Of a DNA stretch of 64,000 bases, positions 51,673-60,328 are shown piece by piece. The notes beneath the pieces are model-generated. The model ran no database searches and had not been told where the DNA came from. It saw only the letters and a list, made by a program, of their open reading frames with translations. The translations under genes and the position numbers were made by a program. Positions within the stretch are counted from its first letter, which is position 1. Every line of letters starts with the position of its first letter. This DNA comes from Candidatus Bathyarchaeota archaeon (lineage in GTDB: Archaea; Thermoproteota; Bathyarchaeia; Bathyarchaeales; Bathycorpusculaceae). The stretch is taken from the NCBI GenBank assembly GCA_003151735.1, contig PLYI01000120.1, positions 124,001 through 188,000 of the forward strand. The letters are read 5' to 3'.

Positions 51673-52254
51673 CTAAATTTCTTCCTTGCCGTAATCTGGA
51701 GCTAGCTTGCGTCTCTCAACATTACCGCATTTGGGGCATTTAAGGTCATAGTGTTCCTCCGCAAGCAAGGTACTGCAACGTGAACAGAAAGCATACACGA
51801 TACCTAAACCTTTATCGTTAGTTGATAAGTGAAAGACTTGGTTCTTGTCGCTTATGACTTTAGCTTTAACTATGTCGCCTGGCTTGACTGCGTCACTTAT
51901 TTGGTCAACATATCTGTCGGAAACGTCTGAAACATGCAGGATACCGCCGAAATTGCCGGAGAGCTTCTTTTTACCAATCCTGAAGATGCGCACCAGAACG
52001 TTGTCTGATTGGGCATTACCTATTTGTCCGATGACAACGGTTCCAACTTTAGGAACGACTACGCCTTCGACTACGGGGTATACAGAGACACGTCTGTTTT
52101 GTAAATCTAAAAGTGCACGCCCAACAATCTTGGAGTAGATAACTCCATTCTTCTCGAAAGTTCCCGAGTCAGGAATAAACTCTTCAATAACGCCCAGGCG
52201 TTCGCCAGGCAAAACTAAATGACCACTTTTTTGTTCTGGAGATTTTAGACTCAT
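51673..52254 (-). CDS. csl4: Exosome RNA-binding subunit Csl4
   Basis: This 193-residue protein has an N-terminal domain (HLVLPGERLGVIEEF, about 12-26), a central S1-like OB domain (ILHVSDVSDRYVDQISD, about 106-122) and a C-terminal zinc ribbon (CSRCSTLLAEEHYDLKCPKCG, described by its paired CxxC sites). It caps the archaeal exosome with Rrp4 and helps recruit DnaG. ATG 52254 has AAAGGGAAC nearby; the longer reading upstream is not typical of the family. It is first in the csl4-rpoL pair. Confidence 0.93.
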   Translation of the reverse strand: MSLKSPEQKSGHLVLPGERLGVIEEFIPDSGTFEKNGVIYSKIVGRALLDLQNRRVSVYPVVEGVVVPKVGTVVIGQIGNAQSDNVLVRIFRIGKKKLSGNFGGILHVSDVSDRYVDQISDAVKPGDIVKAKVISDKNQVFHLSTNDKGLGIVYAFCSRCSTLLAEEHYDLKCPKCGNVERRKLAPDYGKEEI

Positions 52255-52374
52255 GATAGTTCCCTTTACTTGTAAATAAGCTTTATTTTGATAAATGCAT
52301 ATGCTTAGTTTCCATTCTGCGCAATAAACCTTTTGATTAATAAACAAAATACGCCTTTTGCCACCTACATAGAA

Positions 52375-53076
52375 TCAGGGCGTTTTCTTCTTGATAACGT
52401 ACAAGTCTATGACAAAATCATGCTTTAGTTTTGTGTGGAACTCGAACATGCGGGGAATAGTCATAAGCATGGCGTAGACGGCAATGACAGAGCCACCATG
52501 TTTTGCAATGAACCCTTCGAGAAAAGGGGAAGCGGAAACCTGCAGGAATCCGCGATTGTCTTTTAGCTGCTTAATCAAGCGTACATCGACTTGGGGATGA
52601 CTATGGAGCGAGTAGATGGAGACGCCAACTTCTAAAGCTTTTACCAAGAACGGCCGGTCAGCCTCACGGGTTTGTACGCCGAAAGGCGGATTCTCCAAAA
52701 CAGTATCGAACCGCCCAACGATGGTGCTTATATCGCCAAGAATCCATTGAACACCCTTAGTTAAATCGGTTTTCTTTGAGTTTTCTGAGGCGGTTTTGAT
52801 GGCTAATGTATCGAGGTCGACGCCAACCACAGACTTGGCGCCCAGGAAAGAGGCGCCTAAAGCAAGCCTGCCTGTGCCGCATCCTAAATCCAACACCGAC
52901 TTACCAACAATATCGTTATTTGCATAGGAGGCGATGTAGAGCATATTCGCTGCAAGTTGCTCTGAAACTGTGTACTGTTCCAGATGCACTTGGGGACTTG
53001 GCTGAGAAGCAACTGTGGCGAGGAACCGCTCCAAGTCTAATTTTCGAATAAGCCTTTTTTGAGCATGTTCTCCCAT
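52375..53076 (-). CDS. METTL5-like SAM-dependent N6-adenine RNA methylase
   Basis: This protein of about 233 residues has SAM-binding VLDLGCGTGRLALGA (about residue 61) and the N6-adenine signature NPPFG (about 129), preceded by the leader VHLEQYTVSEQLAANML (about 31). Archaeal and eukaryotic relatives (METTL5) methylate an adenosine in small-subunit rRNA. The likely start ATG 53076 overlaps the end of dph2 by 40 bases, so exact initiation is uncertain. It may need Trm112, encoded at 24.2 kb. Confidence 0.88.
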   Translation of the reverse strand: MGEHAQKRLIRKLDLERFLATVASQPSPQVHLEQYTVSEQLAANMLYIASYANNDIVGKSVLDLGCGTGRLALGASFLGAKSVVGVDLDTLAIKTASENSKKTDLTKGVQWILGDISTIVGRFDTVLENPPFGVQTREADRPFLVKALEVGVSIYSLHSHPQVDVRLIKQLKDNRGFLQVSASPFLEGFIAKHGGSVIAVYAMLMTIPRMFEFHTKLKHDFVIDLYVIKKKTP

Positions 53077-54038
53077 GAAGATTCGCCGCAAACCACCATA
53101 AACTCGTTAACTGTTAAAACAGGCCTCCCAAACTTTCCCGTGGCTTCAAGAGAAACCCGCGGGCACGCCGTGTTCACGTAAGCATCGATAGATGGGAATT
53201 CTAAAAGCGTCTCAGGCGTGATTTCTCTTGCCGCCAACAGATACGCGGTTTTGCCAGTTTTCTCCGCCAACTCCTTCATCCGCAGTGCGTTGTCTAGATG
53301 TTTTTGCCCTGGCTTTAACCCGATAAAAATTCCGAATTTCTTAGCGTTTTTGGCTTCTTGGATTATTGCAAAACGCTGTCTGATAATCTTTTGAGCCTCC
53401 GAATTGATTGAGTATGCCCTATTATCGTAAGGGTCAGCTATGATGGTGGGTTTAGAAGTGCTCAACGCGATGCCCAACGCGTGGAACATTCCGCCGCCTA
53501 CAAAGAGGAACGCTTCAACTTCGCTTGCTATGGATTTCACGTTGCTGTAGTTGCAGCCGCTGACTTGCCCCGGGTACCCGATTTGTCCTGTGTCTCCGAC
53601 TATGACTGTTTTTCCAGCGCGAGTTAGGATTTCTCTTGCTTGATTGAGCGTTTGCAGATGTTGAACTGATGTCGCCAAACCGATCGCAGTAAAATCGTTT
53701 AAGAGTGGAAGAGATTGCTCGATGGCTTTGTCAACCGTTACAGTTGCCCTGGCTTCCACGTAAATCGTCGGGATCCGCTCGCGCTTAACCATCTTTGCAT
53801 GGCCAAAATGCACAATCAAATCCACGTCTAACCCTTCCGCTTCACCAACGGCAATGTCGCAGGCGCCATAGCAAGGGTCCGCTGAAATAATCGCCAGTGC
53901 ACCGCATTTCTCTAAAATATTTGCTATTTTTGGAGCTTCAGGTTTTAATCCTTCAGGCATCTGCAACAAAACACGTTTAGCGCCGAGTTTGGTAATTTCG
54001 TGTTTTATTCTTTCTTCTTCAAAATCAAACCCTAACAT
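53037..54038 (-). CDS. dph2: Diphthamide synthesis enzyme Dph2
   Basis: This 333-residue archaeal Dph2 has three cluster-binding Cys sites: ADPCYGACD (about residue 55), SGCNYSNVKS (about 158) and NTACPRVSLE (about 286). As a homodimer it uses a [4Fe-4S] cluster to cleave SAM and add an aminocarboxypropyl group to a His of elongation factor 2. Together with DHS it shows that both modified translation factors are likely made. GAGGGTAGG precedes the ATG. Confidence 0.95.
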   Translation of the reverse strand: MLGFDFEEERIKHEITKLGAKRVLLQMPEGLKPEAPKIANILEKCGALAIISADPCYGACDIAVGEAEGLDVDLIVHFGHAKMVKRERIPTIYVEARATVTVDKAIEQSLPLLNDFTAIGLATSVQHLQTLNQAREILTRAGKTVIVGDTGQIGYPGQVSGCNYSNVKSIASEVEAFLFVGGGMFHALGIALSTSKPTIIADPYDNRAYSINSEAQKIIRQRFAIIQEAKNAKKFGIFIGLKPGQKHLDNALRMKELAEKTGKTAYLLAAREITPETLLEFPSIDAYVNTACPRVSLEATGKFGRPVLTVNEFMVVCGESSWENMLKKGLFEN

Positions 54039-54106
54039 ACCCTACCCTCACATTTGTGCTCAAAGAATCAAAAGAAAAAAAACGGAAAGAGTGCACGGCG
54101 ATTGGG

Positions 54107-56536
54107 TTAGAGTTGCCATTCCCAGTCTTGCGTTGGCTTCTTAAGAGGTTGCCCGCGGGCTAGTGCGGCTTGTTCGGCGAGGCGTTCAAGGATGATTTTT
54201 TGTTCTATGCTTGCAACGTGTTTTCGCGTTTGAACGACGGCATCGTTGTTGACGGATATGCTGTCGATTCCGACTCGGACAAGGAATTCTGCGAAGTCAG
54301 GCAGGTTTGAGGGTCCTTCGCCGCAGATGCTAACTGTGCAGCCGTTTTCGTGTGCAGCTTTAATGAGGTGCGCTATGATACGTTTGACTGCTGGATCACG
54401 TTCGTCAAAGTACCCCATTTGACCTAGGCGTTCTGAGTCGCGGTCAATCATCAATACTCCTTGGGTCATGTCGTTTGAGCCTATGCTGAAGCCGTCGACG
54501 AGTTTGCTGAATTCGTCAGCCATGATGCCTATTGAAGGCGTTTCAGCCATGAACCATATCTTGAAGTCTTTGTTACGTTCTAAGCCTTCTTCCTTCATGA
54601 TTGCCAGAACTGCTTTAGCTTCCCAAAGTGTGCGGACCATGGGTAGCATGACGTAGACGCTTTTGAGCGCCCATTCGGTGCGGCATTTCTTGATAGCTTG
54701 ACATTCCAAGCGAAAGGCTTTGTCGTACCATTTGCTTATGTAGCGGCTGCATCCTCTCCAACCCAACATTGGGTTTTCTTCGACGATTTCGTATTTTTCG
54801 CCGCCTTTCAAGCCTCGGTACTCGTTGGTTTTAAAGTCGCTTAAGCGTACCACGACTGGTTTAGGTTGGATAGCGCGTGCAACCGTTGCGATGCCGTCGG
54901 CGAGTTTGTCAACGAACTCTTGACTCTTGCCTTCATCAACAAATGCCATGGGGTGCTTGCCGATAGCGCTGGCTAAGATGAATTCTGTACGCATAAGTCC
55001 GATGCCTTCGAAGGGCAAGTTCTTGTATTGTTCAATCATCTCGGGAGTTCCCAAGTTCATGTAAATCTTTGTAGCTGTTACTGGAGCGGCTTCTGCAGCT
55101 TGCATGATTGTGCCGCCGTTGTTTGCTGCGGCTGGTTGAACTGCCTGCGCCATTATTCCTTCGTAGATAACGCCGTTTCGTGAATCCACGGTGTACTCTT
55201 TACCTGTTTTCATCAATTGTGTAGCTGTTTCGGTACCTACGACGCATGGGATGTTGAGTTCTCGGCTTACGATAGCTGCGTGAGATGTGATTCCGCCTTT
55301 GTCAGTAACTATGGCGCTTGCCATCTTCATGAATGGAACAAAATCAGGGTCCGTCATGCCGGTAACAAGAATGTCTCCTTTTTTCATGTCTCTGTTTGCA
55401 TCGTCAGGGTTAAGGACCACCATTGCTTTTCCTACGCCGTAGCCTCTTCGTCCAGCGGAGATTCCTCTTACAACGACTTTAAGTTGTTCTTGGGCTCTTG
55501 TATCTTCCATTTTAGGTGCTTCCCTCTCTTTTGTGCCAAAAACTGTTTCTGGCCTAGCTTGAACTATAAACATGTTCTGTGGGTAAGATAGGTCTTGGTC
55601 AATTGCCCATTCAATATCCATGGGTTTACCGTAGTGCTTCTCAATTCGTTTTGCAAGTTCCGCAAGGGACAAAAGCTCTCGGTCATCTATACAGGTTATT
55701 TTCTGCTTGTCCTCTGGAATATCTAAATGCACTGTTTTGCCTGTTTTAGGGTCACGGATGTACTGTACTGTTTTGCGAGAAATCCTTCGCTCTTTAATTG
55801 TGGTTGTGGCTTTGTCAACAACAAAGTCGTCAGGGTTAACAACGCCTGACACGACAGTTTCTCCTAACCCATAATTGCCTTCGATAACAATCTCGTCACG
55901 ATTTCCAGTGACTGGGTTTATCGTAAACATGACTCCGGCGCATCCAGAGTTAACCATTTTTTGGACGCCGACGCTTATGAAGACTTTTTCGTGTGGGAAC
56001 CCTTTTTCGTTGCGGTAGAAGATCGCCCTTGGAGTGAAGAGGCTTGACCAGCATTTCCTCACTTTGTCAATGAGGTCGTCAGCTCCTTTTACGTTTAGGT
56101 AAGTTTCCTGTTGACCCGCAAATGAAGCGTCAGGCAAGTCTTCGGCTGTAGCGCTTGACCGCACTGCAACAAAGGTGTCTTTCAGTTCAAGGCGTTTGTT
56201 TAGTTCCTTGTAGGCTGTTCTTATGGCGTTCTCCATATCTTTTGGCATGTCAGTTTTTTCGATGAGTTCACGGATTTTCTTGGATGCAACGTCATACTGT
56301 TTTGGGTCGTTTGGGTTTGTGACTGTTTCTTTAATAATCTTATAAATTTGCTCAGCAATTTTTTCCTCTTGAATATAACGTTCATATGAAAAAGCAGTTA
56401 CTGCAAAACCGGGGGGAACAGGAAGCCCGGAATTAATCATTTCGCCGAGGCTGGCATTCTTGCCGCCAACAATAGAAACATCAACATTTCTTACATCTTC
56501 AAACCATAAAACGAGCTCTTTCTCTTTTACGGTCAA
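54107..56536 (-). CDS. ppsA: Phosphoenolpyruvate synthase
   Basis: This 809-residue enzyme has an N-terminal ATP-binding domain (VGGKNASLGEMINSGLPVPP, about 23-42, and VRSSATAEDLPDASFAGQQE), a phosphohistidine domain (GGITSHAAIVSREL, catalytic His at about 421) and a C-terminal TIM barrel ending with a catalytic CGEGPSN (about 753). It converts pyruvate and ATP to PEP, AMP and phosphate, feeding gluconeogenesis. Start TTG 56536 overlaps the rpl10e stop (TTGA). No intein is visible. Confidence 0.96.
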   Translation of the reverse strand: MTVKEKELVLWFEDVRNVDVSIVGGKNASLGEMINSGLPVPPGFAVTAFSYERYIQEEKIAEQIYKIIKETVTNPNDPKQYDVASKKIRELIEKTDMPKDMENAIRTAYKELNKRLELKDTFVAVRSSATAEDLPDASFAGQQETYLNVKGADDLIDKVRKCWSSLFTPRAIFYRNEKGFPHEKVFISVGVQKMVNSGCAGVMFTINPVTGNRDEIVIEGNYGLGETVVSGVVNPDDFVVDKATTTIKERRISRKTVQYIRDPKTGKTVHLDIPEDKQKITCIDDRELLSLAELAKRIEKHYGKPMDIEWAIDQDLSYPQNMFIVQARPETVFGTKEREAPKMEDTRAQEQLKVVVRGISAGRRGYGVGKAMVVLNPDDANRDMKKGDILVTGMTDPDFVPFMKMASAIVTDKGGITSHAAIVSRELNIPCVVGTETATQLMKTGKEYTVDSRNGVIYEGIMAQAVQPAAANNGGTIMQAAEAAPVTATKIYMNLGTPEMIEQYKNLPFEGIGLMRTEFILASAIGKHPMAFVDEGKSQEFVDKLADGIATVARAIQPKPVVVRLSDFKTNEYRGLKGGEKYEIVEENPMLGWRGCSRYISKWYDKAFRLECQAIKKCRTEWALKSVYVMLPMVRTLWEAKAVLAIMKEEGLERNKDFKIWFMAETPSIGIMADEFSKLVDGFSIGSNDMTQGVLMIDRDSERLGQMGYFDERDPAVKRIIAHLIKAAHENGCTVSICGEGPSNLPDFAEFLVRVGIDSISVNNDAVVQTRKHVASIEQKIILERLAEQAALARGQPLKKPTQDWEWQL

Positions 56537-57096
56537 GTCGACGCCGTCTCCACTTCGGGCGCTTCGGATTCGGTCTCGTCCGCTTCGGTCAATTTTGGAG
56601 AAGCCTCAATTTTGGAGATAACTATTTTGCACGGTATTGGAAGTTTTGCACTTCCTCTTTTAAGGGATTCTTTGGCAACTGCTTCTTGTCCTGCTTTTAC
56701 TTTGACTGTTATGATGGTTTGGTCTACCTCTACTTTTGCTGCGGTGCCGATTGGTGTTCCGAAGGAACGTCTCATTCCCTGTTGAAGTCGGTCAGCGTGA
56801 GCGCCGAAGATCATTTTGTTTTCTCTTAGGATAATGTGAGGGTATAGTTTAACGACCATAAGGTAATCATTTATGAGTTTATCTATTAAGATACGGTTTG
56901 TAGCTACACGTGCTGCTTCTAAGGCACTATGGCGTATTTGAGCTCGTTCTAAAGCGATAAGTTTGGCTTCGATTTCAAAGGTTCCCTTTGTATCACCCAT
57001 AGTGAACTTTACTATTTTTGGTGGTGGAAAACCTCTAACGTATTTTTTTCTTGTATAAGCTCGATTTTTCACGTGCCTGTAATTTTTTGCGTGCAT
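56533..57096 (-). CDS. rpl10e: Ribosomal protein L10e (uL16)
   Basis: This 187-residue protein begins MHAKNYRHVKNRAYTRKKYV, has GAHADRLQQGMRRSFGTPIG (about 116-135) and continues to a conserved core before an acidic C-terminal tail. It is the archaeal counterpart of bacterial L16, near the peptidyl-transferase region. GGGA about 8 bases before the ATG and a minus-strand TTTAAATA element upstream give a clear promoter. It forms an operon with ppsA. Confidence 0.95.
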   Translation of the reverse strand: MHAKNYRHVKNRAYTRKKYVRGFPPPKIVKFTMGDTKGTFEIEAKLIALERAQIRHSALEAARVATNRILIDKLINDYLMVVKLYPHIILRENKMIFGAHADRLQQGMRRSFGTPIGTAAKVEVDQTIITVKVKAGQEAVAKESLKRGSAKLPIPCKIVISKIEASPKLTEADETESEAPEVETAST

Positions 57097-57229
57097 GCAA
57101 CGTCCCTTTTTAGCATACTCATTCAGCGGTATTTAAACGATTTGTAAATCTGTTGCGATACTTCCGTGCTTTTTCTAACTTTAGTTATTTACTTAAAATG
57201 CTTTATTCGAGTGATTGGCGGTCATTTAC

Positions 57230-57237
57230 TTATATAC
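57230..57237 (+). promoter_or_regulatory. TATA box of the THUMP methylase gene
   Basis: TTATATAC lies about 29 bases before ATG 57262, the spacing that places transcription start at the initiation codon, so the mRNA is probably leaderless. No Shine-Dalgarno is present before that ATG. Confidence 0.5.
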
Positions 57238-57261
57238 TTAGTTTACTTTCTGATTTTCAGA

Positions 57262-58560
57262 ATGCCAACTGAACTGTTTATTTCAGGGAAAAGCTGGATG
57301 CTTTCATTAGCGGAGCTAACCTCTTACTTTAAGGCAAGAGAAATTGGGTTTGAGGTCCAATTTTTTTCTGGAGAATTCTTCACCCTATCCTTCGAGAGGG
57401 ACTTCGATGCTTCAGCCATTGCAGATTTAGGCGGAACAATAAAAATCGGCGAAGTTAAAGCAAAGTTTCCAACAGAAACCGTCAAAGAAGCGTTCCTTAA
57501 AAAAAACAAGCAAGCCCAACAGCAAATAATTGAATCTTTGGGATCGAGCGGTTTAGTTGATGGGATAGCTAAATCGTCGGAGAAGGTGCTGTTTGGAGTT
57601 AGCGTGTACTGCACTGAAAACACTCTGCGGCCATTGTCTGGCGGTATTCAGCGGTTTGTCGGAAGCGCCGTCAAGAACGAGTTGGCTGATTTAGGTAAGA
57701 AATCGAATTTTATGGGTTTCGGCAAAGATAGAAGACAGGCTCAGCTAAGCCATGTTGAAGTTCTAAAGAAGAGTTTAGTTGAAAACAAAGCGGAAGTACT
57801 ATTCTGCATTGGCAGAACCGAAACTTGGGCTGCTATCACGGTTGCGGTGCATAACCCGTTTGAATTCCAGAAAAGAGACATTTACAAGCCTAATCAACGA
57901 AAAATCTTCGGCATGCCCCCAAGGTTAGCCAGAATAATGGTTAATTTGTCTGCATGTACGTCTGGAAAAGTTTTGCTTGACCCGTTCTGTGGCGTTGGCA
58001 CGATTCTTCAGGAAGCGCTGTTGGAGAAGGCAATGGTTGTGGGCATGGATGTTAATCCTTGGTGTGCTAAAGCTGCAAGCGAGAATCTTGAATGGTTAGT
58101 TAGAGAGTATGGGCTTGAGGGCGCAGATTTTCGGGTTCTCCAAGGAGACGTTGACAAGTTGGTAGAGAAGATTGGGCAGGAAGCGTTGGATTGCATTGTT
58201 TGTGAGCCTGATCTAGGCCCAGCACTAAGACAGGTGCCAACTGGTCCATATGCAGAAAAAATTATTCAGAAGCTGGAGCCGTTGTATTTTGGTTTTATCG
58301 AAAAAGCTTATGCCACGCTGAAGCCTGGCGGACATTTGGTGCTGGTTACACCGTACATTAAGACACGCTCTGGGCAAGCGGTAACAATGCCCATTGACGA
58401 GAGGCTTGGGCAACTTGGGTTAAAGAGGGTTCATGCTTTCTCCAAAGATATGTTCTCACTAAGTGCAGGCGGGCTTGAGCGGTTAATTAACACGTCCTCC
58501 TTGGTCGAGATGGATGAGCGACATATAATCGGAAGAGAAATCCACGTCGTTGAAAAGTAA
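57262..58560 (+). CDS. THUMP-domain SAM methyltransferase (Trm11/TrmG10-like)
   Basis: This 432-residue protein starts MPTELFISGKSWMLSLAELT and has an N-terminal THUMP-related region (about 1-170), then a methyltransferase domain with DPFCGVGTILQEALL (about 239). Where TrmG10/Trm11 enzymes have DPPY, this protein reads VCEPDLGPALRQVPTGP (about 312). It probably methylates a guanosine in tRNA, but position and number of methyl groups are open. The start is fixed by homology and by the TATA box; the longer reading adds a hydrophobic stretch that is probably untranslated. Confidence 0.82.
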   Translation: MPTELFISGKSWMLSLAELTSYFKAREIGFEVQFFSGEFFTLSFERDFDASAIADLGGTIKIGEVKAKFPTETVKEAFLKKNKQAQQQIIESLGSSGLVDGIAKSSEKVLFGVSVYCTENTLRPLSGGIQRFVGSAVKNELADLGKKSNFMGFGKDRRQAQLSHVEVLKKSLVENKAEVLFCIGRTETWAAITVAVHNPFEFQKRDIYKPNQRKIFGMPPRLARIMVNLSACTSGKVLLDPFCGVGTILQEALLEKAMVVGMDVNPWCAKAASENLEWLVREYGLEGADFRVLQGDVDKLVEKIGQEALDCIVCEPDLGPALRQVPTGPYAEKIIQKLEPLYFGFIEKAYATLKPGGHLVLVTPYIKTRSGQAVTMPIDERLGQLGLKRVHAFSKDMFSLSAGGLERLINTSSLVEMDERHIIGREIHVVEK

Positions 58561-58629
58561 GGGTGCATTGCAGATACAATTTATTAATTTGTTATGGGAA
58601 CTATATGTAAAACTGCGAGGCAAAAACAA

Positions 58630-59115
58630 TTGAGCGTTAATTCAAGACCCAACTGGGACAGGTACTTTTTGGACATGTGTGAAGCCGTAGCTGCAAGAGC
58701 GACCTGTAACCGAGGAAAATGCGGCGCCGTAATCGTGAAAGACAAACGCATAATGACCACCGGCTACGTCGGTTCCCCTGCAGGGTTGCCTCATTGCGAT
58801 GAAGTGGGACATGATATTCGCCAGGTAACCAACGGTAACGGTGAAGTAAGCCAACATTGCGTACGCACCCTTCATGCTGAGCAGAACGCAATTCTTCAGG
58901 CTGCCAGGTTTGGAATTCCGCTTGAAGGTTCAACGTTATTCTGCAAGATGACGCCGTGCCGAACCTGCGCTATGATGATAATCAACGCTGGAATCAAACG
59001 GGTGGTTTGCGAGAAACGCTACCACGCCGACGCCGACACGATTGAGATGTTCAAGCAGGCGGGAATAGAGCTCGCCATCATGAACGATGAATTCGAAAAA
59101 TACGACAAACAATAA
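58630..59115 (+). CDS. dCMP deaminase-family protein
   Basis: This zinc enzyme of about 161 residues has the zinc motifs TLHAEQNAIL (His and Glu, about residue 80) and PCRTCAMMIINAG (about 108), with CGAVIVKDKRIMTTGYVGSP near the N-terminus. It deaminates dCMP to dUMP for thymidylate synthesis. TTG 58630 has GAGG 10 bases upstream. ATG 58594 is another possible start, but a TATA-like TTTATTAA just before it would place transcription after that codon. Confidence 0.9.
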   Translation: MSVNSRPNWDRYFLDMCEAVAARATCNRGKCGAVIVKDKRIMTTGYVGSPAGLPHCDEVGHDIRQVTNGNGEVSQHCVRTLHAEQNAILQAARFGIPLEGSTLFCKMTPCRTCAMMIINAGIKRVVCEKRYHADADTIEMFKQAGIELAIMNDEFEKYDKQ

Positions 59116-59182
59116 CTAATTTTTTCTGATGTTTCCGCGTTTAAGGTTTCCTCCAAAACCGCTGAGGCGCACCATCATATTT

Positions 59183-59204
59183 GGACCCTAATAGGACCTT
59201 AATA
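59183..59204. repeat. Tandem 11-bp repeat in intergenic space
   Basis: GGACCCTAATA (59183-59193) is followed directly by GGACCTTAATA (59194-59204), differing at one base. It lies in the 212-base gap between the convergent dCMP deaminase and the hypothetical gene at 59328. Nothing else convincing is visible in that gap. Confidence 0.4.
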
Positions 59205-59327
59205 GCGGATTTATGCAGAAACTATAGAGAGGGAGGTCGGTATTGACTTTTTCAGCCGCATGGGCATGTTGAAATTGAGTGTTTAAAATAAGGGGAATGG
59301 GGGCGCTTCAGAGGAATAGAGTTTAAC

Positions 59328-59657
59328 CTATTTTCTTGAAGGAATAACCATCCACTTCACGTTATCCAGCCCATACTTGGTCACGAGCGGGTCGATGAAG
59401 TTCGGGGACAAATCATCGTCGATTTCTGCAAAAACCACGGTGTCACCGATGCGGTAGACTATGCAGATGGTTGTAACATCTTTTAAAGCGGCATATTTGC
59501 CCTTAATTTCCCAGTAGCCAGGCTCATCTTTCCCAACTTCGATAATCCAGGAGTACTTGTCTTCAGGATGCTGCCCCTGCATAAAGTTGAAGGCGCAAAC
59601 CACGTCGCCGACAGCTTTGGGGTCTTCGCTTGTTTTGACGTAAAACCACAATGTCAT
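59328..59657 (-). CDS. Hypothetical protein
   Basis: This 109-residue protein begins MTLWFYVKTSEDPKAVGDVV and is a mixed alpha-beta domain with an acidic VVFAEIDDDLSPNF region (about 73-86). I do not recognise the family. It has a normal start, and its gene runs just upstream of the hemK2-like gene's 3' end on the same strand (35-base gap). It may be lineage-specific. Confidence 0.6.
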   Translation of the reverse strand: MTLWFYVKTSEDPKAVGDVVCAFNFMQGQHPEDKYSWIIEVGKDEPGYWEIKGKYAALKDVTTICIVYRIGDTVVFAEIDDDLSPNFIDPLVTKYGLDNVKWMVIPSRK

Positions 59658-59692
59658 AACTAATACCGAGTAATATTGAATTGGCTACGGCT

Positions 59693-60328
59693 TTAAATTG
59701 TTTCTTTTTCCGTGCCAGCGCTGGCTTCTATGAGTGTTAAAGTTTCGAAGAAAGGCAGTTTCTTTTCTGCTTTCACAGCGGCTTTGAGTTGTTGTTCGCT
59801 GAATTTTCGAAGGGTTTTTTCTATACCTGTTAGAGTGGACTGCATCAAAAGCACTTTGCCGTTCGGCTTCAAATGCGGCGACACTTCGGAAATAAAACGG
59901 TCAACCACCACGCGCCCGTTGGTGCCTCCTGCCCAAGCATGCCCAATCCAAGATGCATCCTCACCTTCTACCGATGGCAAATAAGGTGCATTAAACAAAA
60001 TCAAGTCGAAGACAGCATTCGCATTTAGAGTTGTGAATAAGCTTGCTTGAATAAAATCGATTTTACGTCGAACACCGTTAAGCTCTGAATTCTCCTTGGC
60101 GCAGCGAATGGCATATGGGTTTAAGTCCACTGCAATCACCCTGTTTGCCCTTTTAGCCGCCAGAATCCCAAGCATCCCGCAGCCGGTGCCCAAGTCCAAA
60201 ACCTCCAGGCCGTCTTTGACATCGAGGTTTTCCGCAAAAAGAAAGGTATCCTCGGCAGGGTCGTAAACTTCCTCGTAAATATTAAAAACGTAGTCGTCAA
60301 AGTGCACTCTTTTAGTTGGGTAAGGCAT
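59693..60328 (-). CDS. HemK2/Mtq2-type protein methyltransferase
   Basis: This 211-residue SAM enzyme has VLDLGTGCGMLGILAAKRA (about 44-62) and the motif LILFNAPYLPS (about 112), where most relatives read NPPY. Eukaryotic and archaeal HemK2/Mtq2 methylate the Gln of the release-factor GGQ motif, usually with Trm112. The NAPY variant keeps the Asn and the PY pair and is probably active. The 5' end overlaps rsmA by 17 bases, so the two are co-translated. Confidence 0.88.
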   Translation of the reverse strand: MPYPTKRVHFDDYVFNIYEEVYDPAEDTFLFAENLDVKDGLEVLDLGTGCGMLGILAAKRANRVIAVDLNPYAIRCAKENSELNGVRRKIDFIQASLFTTLNANAVFDLILFNAPYLPSVEGEDASWIGHAWAGGTNGRVVVDRFISEVSPHLKPNGKVLLMQSTLTGIEKTLRKFSEQQLKAAVKAEKKLPFFETLTLIEASAGTEKETI

